This document shows, piece by piece, positions 42,405 through 51,197 of a DNA stretch of 51,197 nt. Position 1 is the first letter of the stretch, and each line of letters opens with the position of its first letter. This DNA is from Terriglobia bacterium. Its GTDB lineage: Bacteria; Acidobacteriota; Terriglobia; Bryobacterales; Bryobacteraceae. Below the pieces are notes generated by a model. It did not search any database. It worked only from the letters and a program-made list of their open reading frames with translations, and was not told the origin of the DNA. Made by a program: the position numbers and the translations under genes. The stretch lies in the NCBI GenBank assembly GCA_020073615.1, contig JAIQEX010000035.1, positions 1 through 51,197 on the forward strand, given 5' to 3'.

Positions 42405-44432
42405 ATGAAAAAAGCAATCTATCGTGTGATCGGGTTGGCGATCCTGGCGGCTGCCGGCTGGGGTGGCTACCGGGCGGTAAAGCAACTGCCCGCGCGCCAG
42501 GATTCCGTCCCCACGGCCAAGGTGCAGCGCAGCGATGTGGTCATCCGCGCATTCACGCGCGGCGAGCTGCACGCCGTCCGCTCGGTTACCCTGAACGCCC
42601 CCAATCTGAACGGCACGGTGCAGGTGACGCGGCTCGCCCCGGTGGGCGCGCTGGCCCGGGAGAAGGACCTGATCGTCGAGTACGACGATTCCGAGCGCCT
42701 GGCGGCCCTGGAAGAGGCGCAGCTCTCCGTGCAATCGGTGGACGAGCAGATCAAGAAGGCCAAGGCCGACCTGGCAATCCAGCAGAGCCAGGACCAGGTG
42801 ACCTTGCTGAAGACGCGCTACGACGTGCGGCGGGCCGACCTGGAAGTGCAGCGCAACCCCATCATCGACGCCATCGACGCCAAGAAGAACATCCTGTCGC
42901 AACAACAGAGCCGGAAGGCGCTGGAGCAGCTGGAAGCCGACATACAGGCGCGTCAGGAACAGGCCGATTCCCAGCTCGCGGTGTTGCGCGAGCAGCGCAA
43001 CCGCAGCCTGATCGACGTTTCGCGCGAGTTGATGCGCATCGCCAACACCAAGTCCCTGGCCCTCATCACGGGCCTCGTGTCCATCAAACAGAACCGCGCC
43101 GGATATTTCAATTTCGGCCAGCAGTTGCCGGATATACGCGAAGGCGATACGTTACAGCCCGGCATGCCGGTGGCGGACCTGCTGGACCTCTCCGAGCTGG
43201 AAGTCTGGACCAAGGTGGGCGAGCTGGACCGCGCCAATCTGAAGGAAGGGCAGGATGCGCTGGTGCAGCTCGACGCCATTCCGGACAAGCAGTTTCGCGG
43301 CCAGATCAAGGCCATGAGCGGGACGGCCTCGACCGACGTGTTTTCGGGCGATCCCTCCAAGAAGTTCGACGTGGTCTTCTCTCTGGACATGCGGCAGTTG
43401 CTGGCCGGGCTGGGCATGAAGCCCGCCGATATCGAGCAGATTATGGCGACCGCCGCGGCCAACGCGAAAAAGAACGTCGTCAACACCGCGCCCTCCTTCT
43501 TCGCCGGGTTGCAGGGAAGCATGCCGGGCGCGCCCGGCTCGGCCAACGCCATACCCGGAATGGCCGGCGCCATGGGAGCTGCCGCCGGCATGCCCGGCGT
43601 GGCCGGAATGCAGGAGCAGGCTGTGGCCAGCCAGGATAATCAGGATCCGGGCGGCGGCCGCGGCAATCGCGGCACGCGGGGCAGCCGCGGCGGCGGAGAT
43701 GCCGCCACGGGCGGCGGGAATCGCGGCGGCGGCGCCATGGCCGGTCTGTCCGACGAGGACCGCCAGAAGCTGCGTAAAGCCATGACGGGAGCCACGGCCG
43801 GCAAGGATCCCAGCCAGATTACCCCTGAGGACCGCCAGAAGATGATGCAGGACCTGATGGCCAAGCTGGGCATCAAGGCGGGCGCCGCGGGTGCGGGCGC
43901 GGGCCGCAGCGGCTCTGCCGAGGGTGGCCCGCGCGGCGAGGGGGGCCGCGGAGGTGCGGCCGCGGGCGGCACACCGGCGGGCATGGGCGGCGTCAATCCG
44001 CTCGACCTGGTGCGCCGCGCCGGCGGCAGCTCGCCCTTCACCGAAGAGGAGCGCAACGGCGCCAGGCTGCCCCTGCCCCCGGAACAGGATTCGCAGGTGC
44101 AGGCGCTGCTGCGTCCCGGACTGCTGGCCGACGTCGAAATCGTGGTCGAGAAGATCCCCAACGCCTTGCATGTCCCCGCCCAGGCGGTGTTCCAGAAGGG
44201 CGGCAAGTTCACCGTGTTCGTGCGCCAGAAGAACGGCAAGTTCGAGCCGCGCGAAGTGCAGTTGGTCAAGCAGAGCGAGTCGTTGATGGTGCTGGCTTCG
44301 GGGGTGCAGGCGGGCGAAGTGATCGCCCTGGCCGATCCCACCGCCGATAAGAGCGACAAGAAGAACAAGAGCGACAGGAAGTCCGCGGGCGGGAACGGCA
44401 ACCCCATGGGCGGCATGGCGGGAGGCAAATAA
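42405..44432 (+). CDS. Efflux periplasmic adaptor with Gly-rich insert, third of three
   Basis: 675 residues, far longer than a usual adaptor (about 400). The core (residues 1-330) has the N-terminal helix, LNGTVQVTRLAPVGALAREKDLIVEYDDSE-type lipoyl half, hairpin and barrel. Between about 345 and 555 a Gly/Ala/Met-rich insert is present (NAIPGMAGAMGAAAGMPGVAG, RGNRGTRGSRGGG) with two copies of a charged helix (DEDRQKLRKAM, PEDRQKMMQDLM). The adaptor resumes with LRPGLLADVEIVVEKIPNALHVPAQAVF. The insert may widen or tether the periplasmic bridge. It ends 1 nt before the permease start (TAACATG) with GGAGG. Confidence 0.85.
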   Translation: MKKAIYRVIGLAILAAAGWGGYRAVKQLPARQDSVPTAKVQRSDVVIRAFTRGELHAVRSVTLNAPNLNGTVQVTRLAPVGALAREKDLIVEYDDSERLAALEEAQLSVQSVDEQIKKAKADLAIQQSQDQVTLLKTRYDVRRADLEVQRNPIIDAIDAKKNILSQQQSRKALEQLEADIQARQEQADSQLAVLREQRNRSLIDVSRELMRIANTKSLALITGLVSIKQNRAGYFNFGQQLPDIREGDTLQPGMPVADLLDLSELEVWTKVGELDRANLKEGQDALVQLDAIPDKQFRGQIKAMSGTASTDVFSGDPSKKFDVVFSLDMRQLLAGLGMKPADIEQIMATAAANAKKNVVNTAPSFFAGLQGSMPGAPGSANAIPGMAGAMGAAAGMPGVAGMQEQAVASQDNQDPGGGRGNRGTRGSRGGGDAATGGGNRGGGAMAGLSDEDRQKLRKAMTGATAGKDPSQITPEDRQKMMQDLMAKLGIKAGAAGAGAGRSGSAEGGPRGEGGRGGAAAGGTPAGMGGVNPLDLVRRAGGSSPFTEEERNGARLPLPPEQDSQVQALLRPGLLADVEIVVEKIPNALHVPAQAVFQKGGKFTVFVRQKNGKFEPREVQLVKQSESLMVLASGVQAGEVIALADPTADKSDKKNKSDRKSAGGNGNPMGGMAGGK

Positions 44433-44433
44433 C

Positions 44434-45687
44434 ATGATCGGCTCGCACATCATTCCCGAACTGACGATGGGCATGGCCAACCTCTATGCCCACAAGCTGC
44501 GCAGCCTGCTGACCATGCTGGGCATGATCTTCGGCGTGGGCGCGGTAGTGGCCATGCTCTCCATTACCGCCGGCGCGCAGAAGGAGATGATGAGCTTCAT
44601 CGACCAGTTGGGCGTCAACAACATCATCGTAGAGGCGCACGAAGCGGTGGACCGCAACGAGCTGCAAAGCGTGCGCGCCGTCTCGCCGGGATTGAGCTTC
44701 CGCGATTTTCGCGCGATTTCGGAAAATGTCTCGGGCCTGGTGGCCATCACCCCGCGCAAGCGCTTCAAGCCCCAGAAGCTGCTGCCCAAGACCGCCAACG
44801 AACCGCCGCAACTGGTGGGCGTGTTTCCCAATTACACCGAGATCAACAGCCTGAAGCTGGTGGCCGGCCGTTTCTTCACGGAGGACGAAAACAAGAGCTC
44901 GGCGCCGGTCTGCGTGCTGGGGGAAACGGCCAAGGTGAACCTGCTGGGCTATGACGATGCCGTGGGCAAGTACGTCAAGGTCAACGACACCTGGCTGCAG
45001 GTGATCGGCGTGCTGACGCCCCAGGCTGCGGCCGACGCCGATGTGGAGGGCGCCCAGGCATCGAACCGCAACAACCTGGTCATCGCGCCGCTCAACACCG
45101 TGATGCGGCGTTTCGAGGACAACACCAGCTACCTGAAGGACGAAATCGACGGCATCTACATGAAGGTGGGACCTAACATCGATTCCATCGAGACGTCTAA
45201 CGTGGTTCGGGCCATCCTGACGGCGACCCATAAGGATGCCGGCGATTTCACGGTGATCGTTCCCGCCGGCCTGCTGGCGCAGCGCAAGCAGACGCAGATG
45301 ATTTTCAGCATCGTCATGATCTGCATCGCGGGCATTTCCCTGCTGGTGGGCGGCATCGGCATCATGAATATCATGCTCGCCACCGTTCTGGAGCGGACGC
45401 GCGAAATCGGCATCCGCCGCGCCATCGGCGCGCGCCAGGCCGATATCGTGCGCCAGTTCCTCACCGAAGCGGTGTTGATCTCCATCGCCGGCGGCTTGAT
45501 CGGCATCGCCTTCGGCGTTACCCTGTCGAAGATCATCGCTTCGGCGGCGGGCTGGTCGACGCTGGTGACCATGTCGTCGATCTGCGTCGCCTTCGGCGTC
45601 AGCGTCTTCATCGGTTTGCTGTTTGGCATTTACCCGGCCGTGCAGGCCGCGAAACTGGATCCCATCGAGGCTATTCGTTACGAGTAG
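44434..45687 (+). CDS. ABC transporter permease, MacB/FtsX type
   Basis: 417 residues in the MacB permease layout. One helix comes first (LLTMLGMIFGVGAVVAMLSI, about 28-47), then a periplasmic domain (50-280) and three helices at the C-terminus. The second helix contains the family hallmark LLVGGIGIMNIMLATVLERTREIGIRRAIGAR (residues about 300-330, cytoplasmic EIGIRRAIGA loop that touches the ATPase). MacB-type pumps export peptides, macrolides or lipids across the periplasm without a transport channel in the inner membrane. The N-terminal nucleotide-binding domain found in true MacB is absent, so an ATPase must come from elsewhere. Confidence 0.9.
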   Translation: MIGSHIIPELTMGMANLYAHKLRSLLTMLGMIFGVGAVVAMLSITAGAQKEMMSFIDQLGVNNIIVEAHEAVDRNELQSVRAVSPGLSFRDFRAISENVSGLVAITPRKRFKPQKLLPKTANEPPQLVGVFPNYTEINSLKLVAGRFFTEDENKSSAPVCVLGETAKVNLLGYDDAVGKYVKVNDTWLQVIGVLTPQAAADADVEGAQASNRNNLVIAPLNTVMRRFEDNTSYLKDEIDGIYMKVGPNIDSIETSNVVRAILTATHKDAGDFTVIVPAGLLAQRKQTQMIFSIVMICIAGISLLVGGIGIMNIMLATVLERTREIGIRRAIGARQADIVRQFLTEAVLISIAGGLIGIAFGVTLSKIIASAAGWSTLVTMSSICVAFGVSVFIGLLFGIYPAVQAAKLDPIEAIRYE

Positions 45688-45691
45688 AACT

Positions 45692-47341
45692 ATGCTGTCG
45701 AGAACTTTTGTAAGCGGAATTCTTCTGGCGGCTGGCGCGTTCGCGCAGATGTCGTCTTTCCCCAAGCCGAGCTACTTTCGCGAGACCTTTCAGCAGGCCC
45801 GCACCAAGGTCGAGCTGCGCGACCCCGTGCGGCTGAAGGATTTCGTGGTCTCGGGGAAACTCGAGCTCTCCCTGAAACATTATCTGGAGCTGGTGATGGC
45901 CAACAACACCGACATCCAGCTCCAGTTGCTCACCGTCGAGACGCCCAAGAACAATATTCAGGCGGCGTTCGGGGCCTGGGACCCAAGAGGCACGGCGAGC
46001 TTTTCGACTACGCGCTCGACCTCCATCCCCCGGGACGCCACGCAGGCCAAGAACGCCGGCAGCATTTCGAAAAACCTGAGCCAGCCGCTCAGTTTTCAGT
46101 ACGCGCAGACACTCGATACCGGGATGAGCTATTTCGTGCAGCTCTCGGGATCGAAGAGCTCCCAGACCAACTCTCTCTCCACCTACAATCCCGGGTTGAA
46201 CTCGCAAATGCGTTTCGGCGTCACCCAGCCGCTGCTCCAGAACCGCGGCCGCTACGTGAACCGGATTCCCCTGATGCAGGCGCAGGCCACCTACAAAGTC
46301 GCCGATTCCACGCTGCGCTCGCAGCTTCTGAACCTGGTCAACACCGCCGAGAACGTGTACTGGAACGTGGTGCTGGCGCGCGAGAGCCTGCACGTGGCCG
46401 AGGTGGCGCGCGATACTTCGCTCAAGCTCAAGGAGTACGCCCAACAGCAACTGGACCTGGGCGCGATATCGAAACTGGATATCTATGGCCCCGAGCAGCA
46501 GCTCGCCGCCGCCGAAGTGACCGTGTCCCAGGCACGGTTCGCCCTGGCTTCCGCGGAAGATGCGCTGCGGCACCAATTGGGGGCGGACCTGGACCCCGAC
46601 GTGCGCAAGCTCCCGGTGGAGCTCACCGAGTCAGTCGAGGTAGGGCCGGGTGACGCCATGGCGTTGGACCCGGAACAGGAGGTGCGGAAGGCCCTGGCCA
46701 CCAACCCGGCCATGAAAGGCGCTTTGCAGAGGATGGAGGCGGACGACCTGGGGATTCAGAGCGCGAAAAACGGCCTGCTTCCCAACCTGGCGTTTCAAGT
46801 CCAGTACACCACCGCGGGACAGGGCGGCACCTATTTCCCATCCAATAACAGCCTGCTGGGAGACGGACCCGCGGCGCCGATTCCCGGCGGCCTGGGCGAC
46901 GCGCTCGGGCAGATGTTCGGATTCGGCTATCCGACCTACTTCGCCAGCCTCAACCTGACGCTTCCCATCAGATCGCGCAGCGCATCGGCGGCCATGGCCA
47001 ACGCGCTGGTGGCCAAGAAAATCGACGCGCTGAACGTGCGCAACCAGCAGCAGGGCATCCGCCTGAGCATCCTCAACGCCGTCACCAACGTGGAGGGCGC
47101 CAAGGAGCAGTTGAAGCTGGCGCAGATCCAGCAGGACTTCGCGCGCAAGAATCTCGACGCCGAAAACCAGAAGTACCAGCTCGGCACCGACATCCTGCAA
47201 AACGTGATCCAGGCGCAACGCGACCTGGTGAATGCCGACACCGCCGTGATTCAGAGCCAGATCCGGCTGCGAACCGACATCCTGGCGCTGCTGACCCAGA
47301 CCGGCGAGCTGCTCGACGAACGCGGCATCGTCATCAAGTAA
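45692..47341 (+). CDS. TolC-family outer-membrane efflux channel
   Basis: 549 residues from ATG 45692, 4 nt after the permease stop. A signal peptide (MLSRTFVSGILLAAGAFAQ) precedes two outer-membrane-efflux-protein repeats. The long periplasmic helices (LSLKHYLELVMANNTDIQLQL, then TLRSQLLNLVNTAENVYWNVVLARESLHVAEVAR and SRSASAAMANALVAKKI) form the tunnel; strands like MSYFVQLSGSKSS and ASLNLTLPIRS line the membrane pore. It trimerises in the outer membrane and would complete the export path of the operon. The last helix ends with LLTQTGELLDERGIVIK. Confidence 0.85.
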   Translation: MLSRTFVSGILLAAGAFAQMSSFPKPSYFRETFQQARTKVELRDPVRLKDFVVSGKLELSLKHYLELVMANNTDIQLQLLTVETPKNNIQAAFGAWDPRGTASFSTTRSTSIPRDATQAKNAGSISKNLSQPLSFQYAQTLDTGMSYFVQLSGSKSSQTNSLSTYNPGLNSQMRFGVTQPLLQNRGRYVNRIPLMQAQATYKVADSTLRSQLLNLVNTAENVYWNVVLARESLHVAEVARDTSLKLKEYAQQQLDLGAISKLDIYGPEQQLAAAEVTVSQARFALASAEDALRHQLGADLDPDVRKLPVELTESVEVGPGDAMALDPEQEVRKALATNPAMKGALQRMEADDLGIQSAKNGLLPNLAFQVQYTTAGQGGTYFPSNNSLLGDGPAAPIPGGLGDALGQMFGFGYPTYFASLNLTLPIRSRSASAAMANALVAKKIDALNVRNQQQGIRLSILNAVTNVEGAKEQLKLAQIQQDFARKNLDAENQKYQLGTDILQNVIQAQRDLVNADTAVIQSQIRLRTDILALLTQTGELLDERGIVIK

Positions 47342-47371
47342 GTGCGGCAGGCCGCCGGCCTGCCTCCCGGC

Positions 47372-47516
47372 CTATCCCACGGCGTCCAGCTTCACGCGCC
47401 TGAGTTCCTTGCTGGTGGCCCGCTCCAGCACCACCAGGTCGCCGGCGTCGAGGTCGGCAATCCGCACCAGGTGGCCGTCGTCGGGCGACGCAGGCGCGCC
47501 CACGGGAGCCCAGGCT
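47372..47516 (-). pseudogene. C-terminal remnant of an unidentified protein
   Basis: Antisense to the space after the TolC gene, the frame reads EAWAPVGAPASPDDGHLVRI then ADLDAGDLVVLERATSKELR and stops at TAG 47372-47374. It begins directly at the stop of the peroxidase gene in another frame and has no start codon, so it is a tail without a head. The acidic, Leu-rich character suggests a real protein domain (cupin- or regulatory-like) but I cannot name it. Confidence 0.25.
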
Positions 47517-48932
47517 TCACAGCGCGTTCAGGAACGCAACCAGGTCCCTTTTTTCCTGAGGCGTGAACCCGATATGGAAGCGCGCATCGTAAAAATCCAC
47601 CGCATCGGCGAGTGAAGGGGCCGAGCCGTTGTGGAAGTAAGGCGCGCGGCTCGCCAGACCGCGCAGAATCGGTCCCTTCAGCCGGCCCACGTCTTTCCAC
47701 AGTCCGGTGATGAGCGCACGCCCCGGATCGGTGGTCGTTTTGATCTGGAGGGTCGTCTTGTTTTGCAGGGTCATCACTGGCAGATATCTGACATCGAGCG
47801 GACTGTCCACATCGCCGACGCCGATGTTCAGGGGCGCGGACACGGAATGGTTGCCCACGTTGGGCGAGTCGTGACAGGTGCCGCAGGTGCCCGGGATATG
47901 GTCCGCGTTCAAGTCGTCGTTGAGCCCTGCCACGCCGGTGATGTCGATGGGCTTCGAGTTGAACAGCGCCTGGCCGCGGGCCATGCTGGCGCGCCGCGCC
48001 GCGCGGCCATCGTCGCCATGCGATCGTCCACTCAGCCAGGCATCGAACAGGCTGAAGATCACGGGTGTGAACGTCGTGCCATGCGGGTTGCCGCCGAGGG
48101 GGTCGTTGATGCCGACGAAGAAGGCCGCCGCGGTGTGCGTGCCGAGTGCGGCAGGGCCGCCTGTGGCGCCGTCGTCGTCTAGTTTGCCGGCCTGGGAGTC
48201 GATCGCCTGCGCGGTGGCTAGCGCCATCTCGAAATCGACGATCGCCTGCTGCTGTTGCGGCGTGGGGGGCGTGGAGGCTTGCGCATGGCCGTTGGTCGCG
48301 TCCACGGACTGGTGCGCCAGGTCCGCCAGTAAATCGCCCGGATTGGTGGGGAACGCGATCTTCTGCGTGCCGGTCTGGGTGGACGATTCACGCCCGTCCC
48401 ACATGACCGTGCTCAGGAATCGCAGGTTGGTGGACGGCAAGGGACGCCGGTACAGGGAGAGCGTCGACGTATCGCCGCAGCCATAGGGGTTCAGCACACT
48501 GATGACGTTGAACTCCGCGTTGGCCGGCGCTGCCACCGTTACGCGGATCAAGCCTCTGCCGGTCAGCAGACTATAGGCTCTCCGGCGCCCCTCCACTGTG
48601 GATGGTTCGATGTTGTGATCGCAGTTGGAACCATCGTTGGCGCGGAAGATGGGGTCCAGACCGCGAGTCGCCGCGAAGCGGGCCGCCACCTCTTCGGCCG
48701 AGATGCCCCAACCTTGCGCGGCCCGATGACAGGACGCGCAACTGCGCCCGTTGGTGCCCAGGCTTTGGAAAAACGGCCCCCTGAAATCGAAAGCCGGGCT
48801 GGTGGTTGTGGTGCCGATGACCCCGGCCCGATCGACCAGGAACAGACTAGTGCGTCCGTCATCGGCGGCGGCTTGCTGGAGCCCGGTGACGGACGCCAGC
48901 GCGAACAGAGAAACAAAAATCGATTTGGTCAT
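47517..48932 (-). CDS. Di-haem cytochrome c peroxidase-family protein
   Basis: 471 residues from ATG 48932 with GGAGG at 48939-48943. Signal peptide to about residue 23 (LQQAAADDG). Two c-type haem sites are present: CASCH (65-69) and CGTCH (350-354), with the usual PYFHNGSAPSL near the C-terminus and GLWKDVGRLKGPIL. This is the bacterial cytochrome-c-peroxidase/MauG superfamily; the long spacing and QTGTQKIAFPTNPGD insert fit the MbnH/YhjA-like branches less well than classical CcpA. Substrate unclear; periplasmic. A partial surface protein lies upstream on the same strand, and the two may be linked. Confidence 0.85.
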   Translation of the reverse strand: MTKSIFVSLFALASVTGLQQAAADDGRTSLFLVDRAGVIGTTTTSPAFDFRGPFFQSLGTNGRSCASCHRAAQGWGISAEEVAARFAATRGLDPIFRANDGSNCDHNIEPSTVEGRRRAYSLLTGRGLIRVTVAAPANAEFNVISVLNPYGCGDTSTLSLYRRPLPSTNLRFLSTVMWDGRESSTQTGTQKIAFPTNPGDLLADLAHQSVDATNGHAQASTPPTPQQQQAIVDFEMALATAQAIDSQAGKLDDDGATGGPAALGTHTAAAFFVGINDPLGGNPHGTTFTPVIFSLFDAWLSGRSHGDDGRAARRASMARGQALFNSKPIDITGVAGLNDDLNADHIPGTCGTCHDSPNVGNHSVSAPLNIGVGDVDSPLDVRYLPVMTLQNKTTLQIKTTTDPGRALITGLWKDVGRLKGPILRGLASRAPYFHNGSAPSLADAVDFYDARFHIGFTPQEKRDLVAFLNAL

Positions 48933-49062
48933 TGCAATCCTCCAAAGTGCTCCGGCCCGGCGGCGGCGATGCGGGGGTGCGTTCCCCGGTTCGCCGCTCG
49001 CCTGACGGGGTGGCCGTTCGGCCCGCCGGAATTCCCCGTCCAAGGGTCGTTGAGTTCGTGCG

Positions 49063-51197
49063 TTACTGGCAGGCGCCGTTCACCAAGTGCTGCTGCGCGA
49101 AGGCGGACGCGCCTCCGTTAAAGAACGAGACATTGAGCGTCGCGGCGGTCAGGTCAATGTCCGGGATGTTGAAAGCGCCGGAACCTCCGCCGAGCAGTGT
49201 GTTCAGTTGTGTGCTGAACTGGCGAACAGTCAAACCGTTCAGGGTAGGGAAGGTGGAGAAATTGCAGAGGGTGAGATCGCCAAAGCGCAGATGGGCGGCA
49301 CCTGGGAGCAGCCCGGCATCGGAGAAGTCGATATTCAGCTTGAGCGCCACGACCTCGCCACCAAATGTGCCGGAATCAGTGGATGTCGGGTCTACCAGAC
49401 TAGCGTCCAGAGGTCCGGGAAGGCCATTGGCGGGCAAATAGGCACGGAGCTCAGTGACACCTGTGAAATCCACGGTAAAACCTGAAGGAGAACCCACCTC
49501 AAAAACATCCTGCGTGGCCGCATAGACGGCGTTGTAGTTCAAGTCAAGCACCCCTTTACTCCACTCGAATTGCGTATGTGTAATCACGTCTCCGTCAGCC
49601 CACGTGACAGCCTGGCAACCGGCGCCCCCTAAGTTTTGCCGCGCGAAGGGGCTCACCACTCCATCCAGGAAAGCGGCATTCAGATTCACGCTGACGGGAT
49701 AGAGATCGCCAATGGTTTCGATCGTGGTGCCACCTCCGAGCAACGTGTTCACCATCTGGCTGAACTGCCGGACCGTCAGGCCGTTGATGTCCGAAAGAGC
49801 AATGAAATTACAGAGCGTGAGATCGCCGAATCGCCTGCTGGACTTACCCAGAGTGAGGCCGGCATCGGCGAAGTCGATGTTGAGCTTCAGCGCCGCTACC
49901 TCGCCGCCAAACACGCCGGACGCGAGGAAACCGCAAACAGTCGGATTGAGGCAGGTGGTGGGGTCTACGAGGCTGGTGTTCAGCGGTCCAATCGGCCCCA
50001 GCGCAGGCAAAAAGGCCTGCAGGGTCTCTTCGCGACCGAAAGCTAGCTCGAACCCCGCCGGATCTCCAATCTCAAATACATCCTGGGTCGGCGCATAGAC
50101 TGTGTTGTACCCAAGCGCGAGCGGCCCCGTCCCATCAGTGCCCCAGGCATTGGGGCCAAACGTGGTCATATCTCCGTCGTGCCAGCCGCAGCCGAGGGTG
50201 CCCGGGGTACACACACGCGCATTGATCGCTTGCGTGTTGCACGCGTCGAGCTTCACGGGCGCAACGATGGGGAACTGAAACGCGCCGACCGTCCTCGTGA
50301 TCCCGCTCCCTGTCGCATGCGCGCAATTCGTGACCGATCCGCCGCTGGCCCCGCCGTTGTAAGTCGCCGAGGCAGTGCCCGTGGTAGCGCCAAGCTGGAT
50401 CACCGGATTCGTAACCGTCACCGTGCCTGTGGCCGTAATGTCGGCGGCCGTATCGGTGAGCGTGAGCGCCGCGTTCGCCGCTAGCGTCGCCGGAATCGTC
50501 CCCGGAATCAGCGCGGTCACGCTGTGGACCTTGAGCTCGTCCGCGTCGATCTTGCCGTTGCCGTTGATGTCCATGTTGTAGTCCGTGGGGTAAGTGCCGG
50601 ACGATCTTCCAAAGGTCACGATCACCTCCGTCCGCGCCGCGGTCCCGGCCGCGAGGTGCAGCACGTTGTTGTCGAACGACGCCGAAAAAAGCAGATGCAC
50701 CGTCGCGCCGGCCGCGATGGTCACAGGCGGCACCAGCGAGAAGATGGTGTTGGTGGCCTTGTCCATGAACGCCAGCTTGCCCGAGGCGGCATTCTCGGTG
50801 AAGGTGCCCACATTCTCCGTAGTGGCGCGGGCCACCACGCGCGCGGTGGTGGCGGCGTCTCCCTTGGTGGAGTCGGCAATGTCGGACGATTCGGTGACCC
50901 ACCGTCCGCCCACGTTCGCCTGCAGGTTACCACGATGTTGCCGATGGTGGCCGGCCCGCTGCCGGCGTTGACCACGTCCATGAAGCCGGAGACCACCAGG
51001 TGTCCGCCCACGGTTGCGCCCTGGGTGGCAGTGATGGTCCAGTTAACAGTTGATGCCGCCGGGACCAGGACGCCGGTTTTGGCCAGGGTCCAGGCGGTGT
51101 CGCTGGTCTGGGTGATGGCCGCGTTCGAGGTGGAGAGCAGCACGCTGGCCTTGGAGCCGTCGTCCGCCAGGGCGTGGGTGACCAGCAAGAGTATAGG
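49063..51197 (-). pseudogene. Surface protein with dockerin/EF-hand-like loop and repeats, frameshifted; runs off window
   Basis: The 5' part lies beyond the window end (51197): the visible start is the end of a signal peptide (LVTHALADDG). Near 50925-50935 one A is missing: VVTCRRTWADGG should read VVNLQANVGGRWVTE, after which the frame continues to the stop at 49063. The body is beta-rich with DYNMDINGNGKIDADELKV, an EF-hand/dockerin-type calcium loop. Two long repeats (each about 180 residues, with YAATQDVFEVGSP, ALKLNIDFSDAGL and RFGDLTLCNF versus YAPTQDVFEIGDP, ALKLNIDFADAGL and RFGDLTLCNF) make the C-terminal half. Probably an exported adhesin-like or haem-associated surface protein. 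The frameshift may be an error. Confidence 0.7.

Overview
The window looks like a chromosome segment of a soil Acidobacterium of the Solibacter/Bryobacter type. This is an inference from the sequence: high GC, two very large TonB-dependent receptors with an N-terminal carboxypeptidase-regulatory-like domain and no local partner genes, a lipoprotein ending in the C-terminal domain first described in Solibacter (TIGR03437 type), PEP-CTERM proteins, and dispersed CACCGCCGAG-type repeats. I see no rRNA, tRNA, CRISPR array, phage or complete insertion sequence.

Layout. 1-4149: two PEP-CTERM surface proteins, each behind a leader that can fold (the second resembles a c-di-GMP-I aptamer), a histone-H1-like basic protein, a HAD hydrolase and a gene graveyard (zinc-ribbon, SPFH and ArsC-type remnants). 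4216-7563: a Tat-exported multicopper oxidase broken by one in-frame TAA, then a CusB-like adaptor with a heavy-metal-binding domain. 7600-12353: a frameshifted Clp_N/DinB protein, an MlaF-like ATPase coupled to mobA, a block of ~75-bp repeats, then a lytic transglycosylase and an AMIN/amidase_3 protein. 12446-14541: small soluble and regulatory genes, including a receiver domain lacking its phosphoacceptor Asp. 14802-23765: GntR/UTRA regulator, TonB-dependent receptor, a strong terminator, a sortilin-like propeller lipoprotein and an exported methyltransferase. 23873-25953: an NnrS/Ric pair for nitric-oxide stress behind a nested palindrome. 26318-33136: a small beta-barrel, a YncE-like propeller, a second receptor, and a decayed patch with an RHH antitoxin, a truncated PIN toxin and a gene with an in-frame TAG. 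33203-39175: a leftward group with two unknown exported or secretion-linked proteins, a CoA-binding protein and the tightly overlapped rluB-scpB-scpA set. 39583-47341: a rightward export operon of three consecutive periplasmic adaptors, a MacB-type permease and a TolC-type channel, with no ATPase gene. 47517-51197: a di-haem peroxidase and a partial, frameshifted surface protein with an EF-hand/dockerin-like loop.

Three themes cut across the window. First, an unusually high number of broken genes (about ten): these are either real decay or sequencing/assembly errors, and raw reads would decide. Second, several genes have a TATACT-like -10 box 6-7 nt before the start codon and no Shine-Dalgarno sequence, which suggests leaderless mRNAs. 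Third, several non-coding elements are present: tandem hairpin repeats, MITE-like elements with 26-bp inverted ends, and palindromes near promoters. The most distinctive systems are the three-adaptor ATPase-less export operon and the two folded PEP-CTERM leaders.
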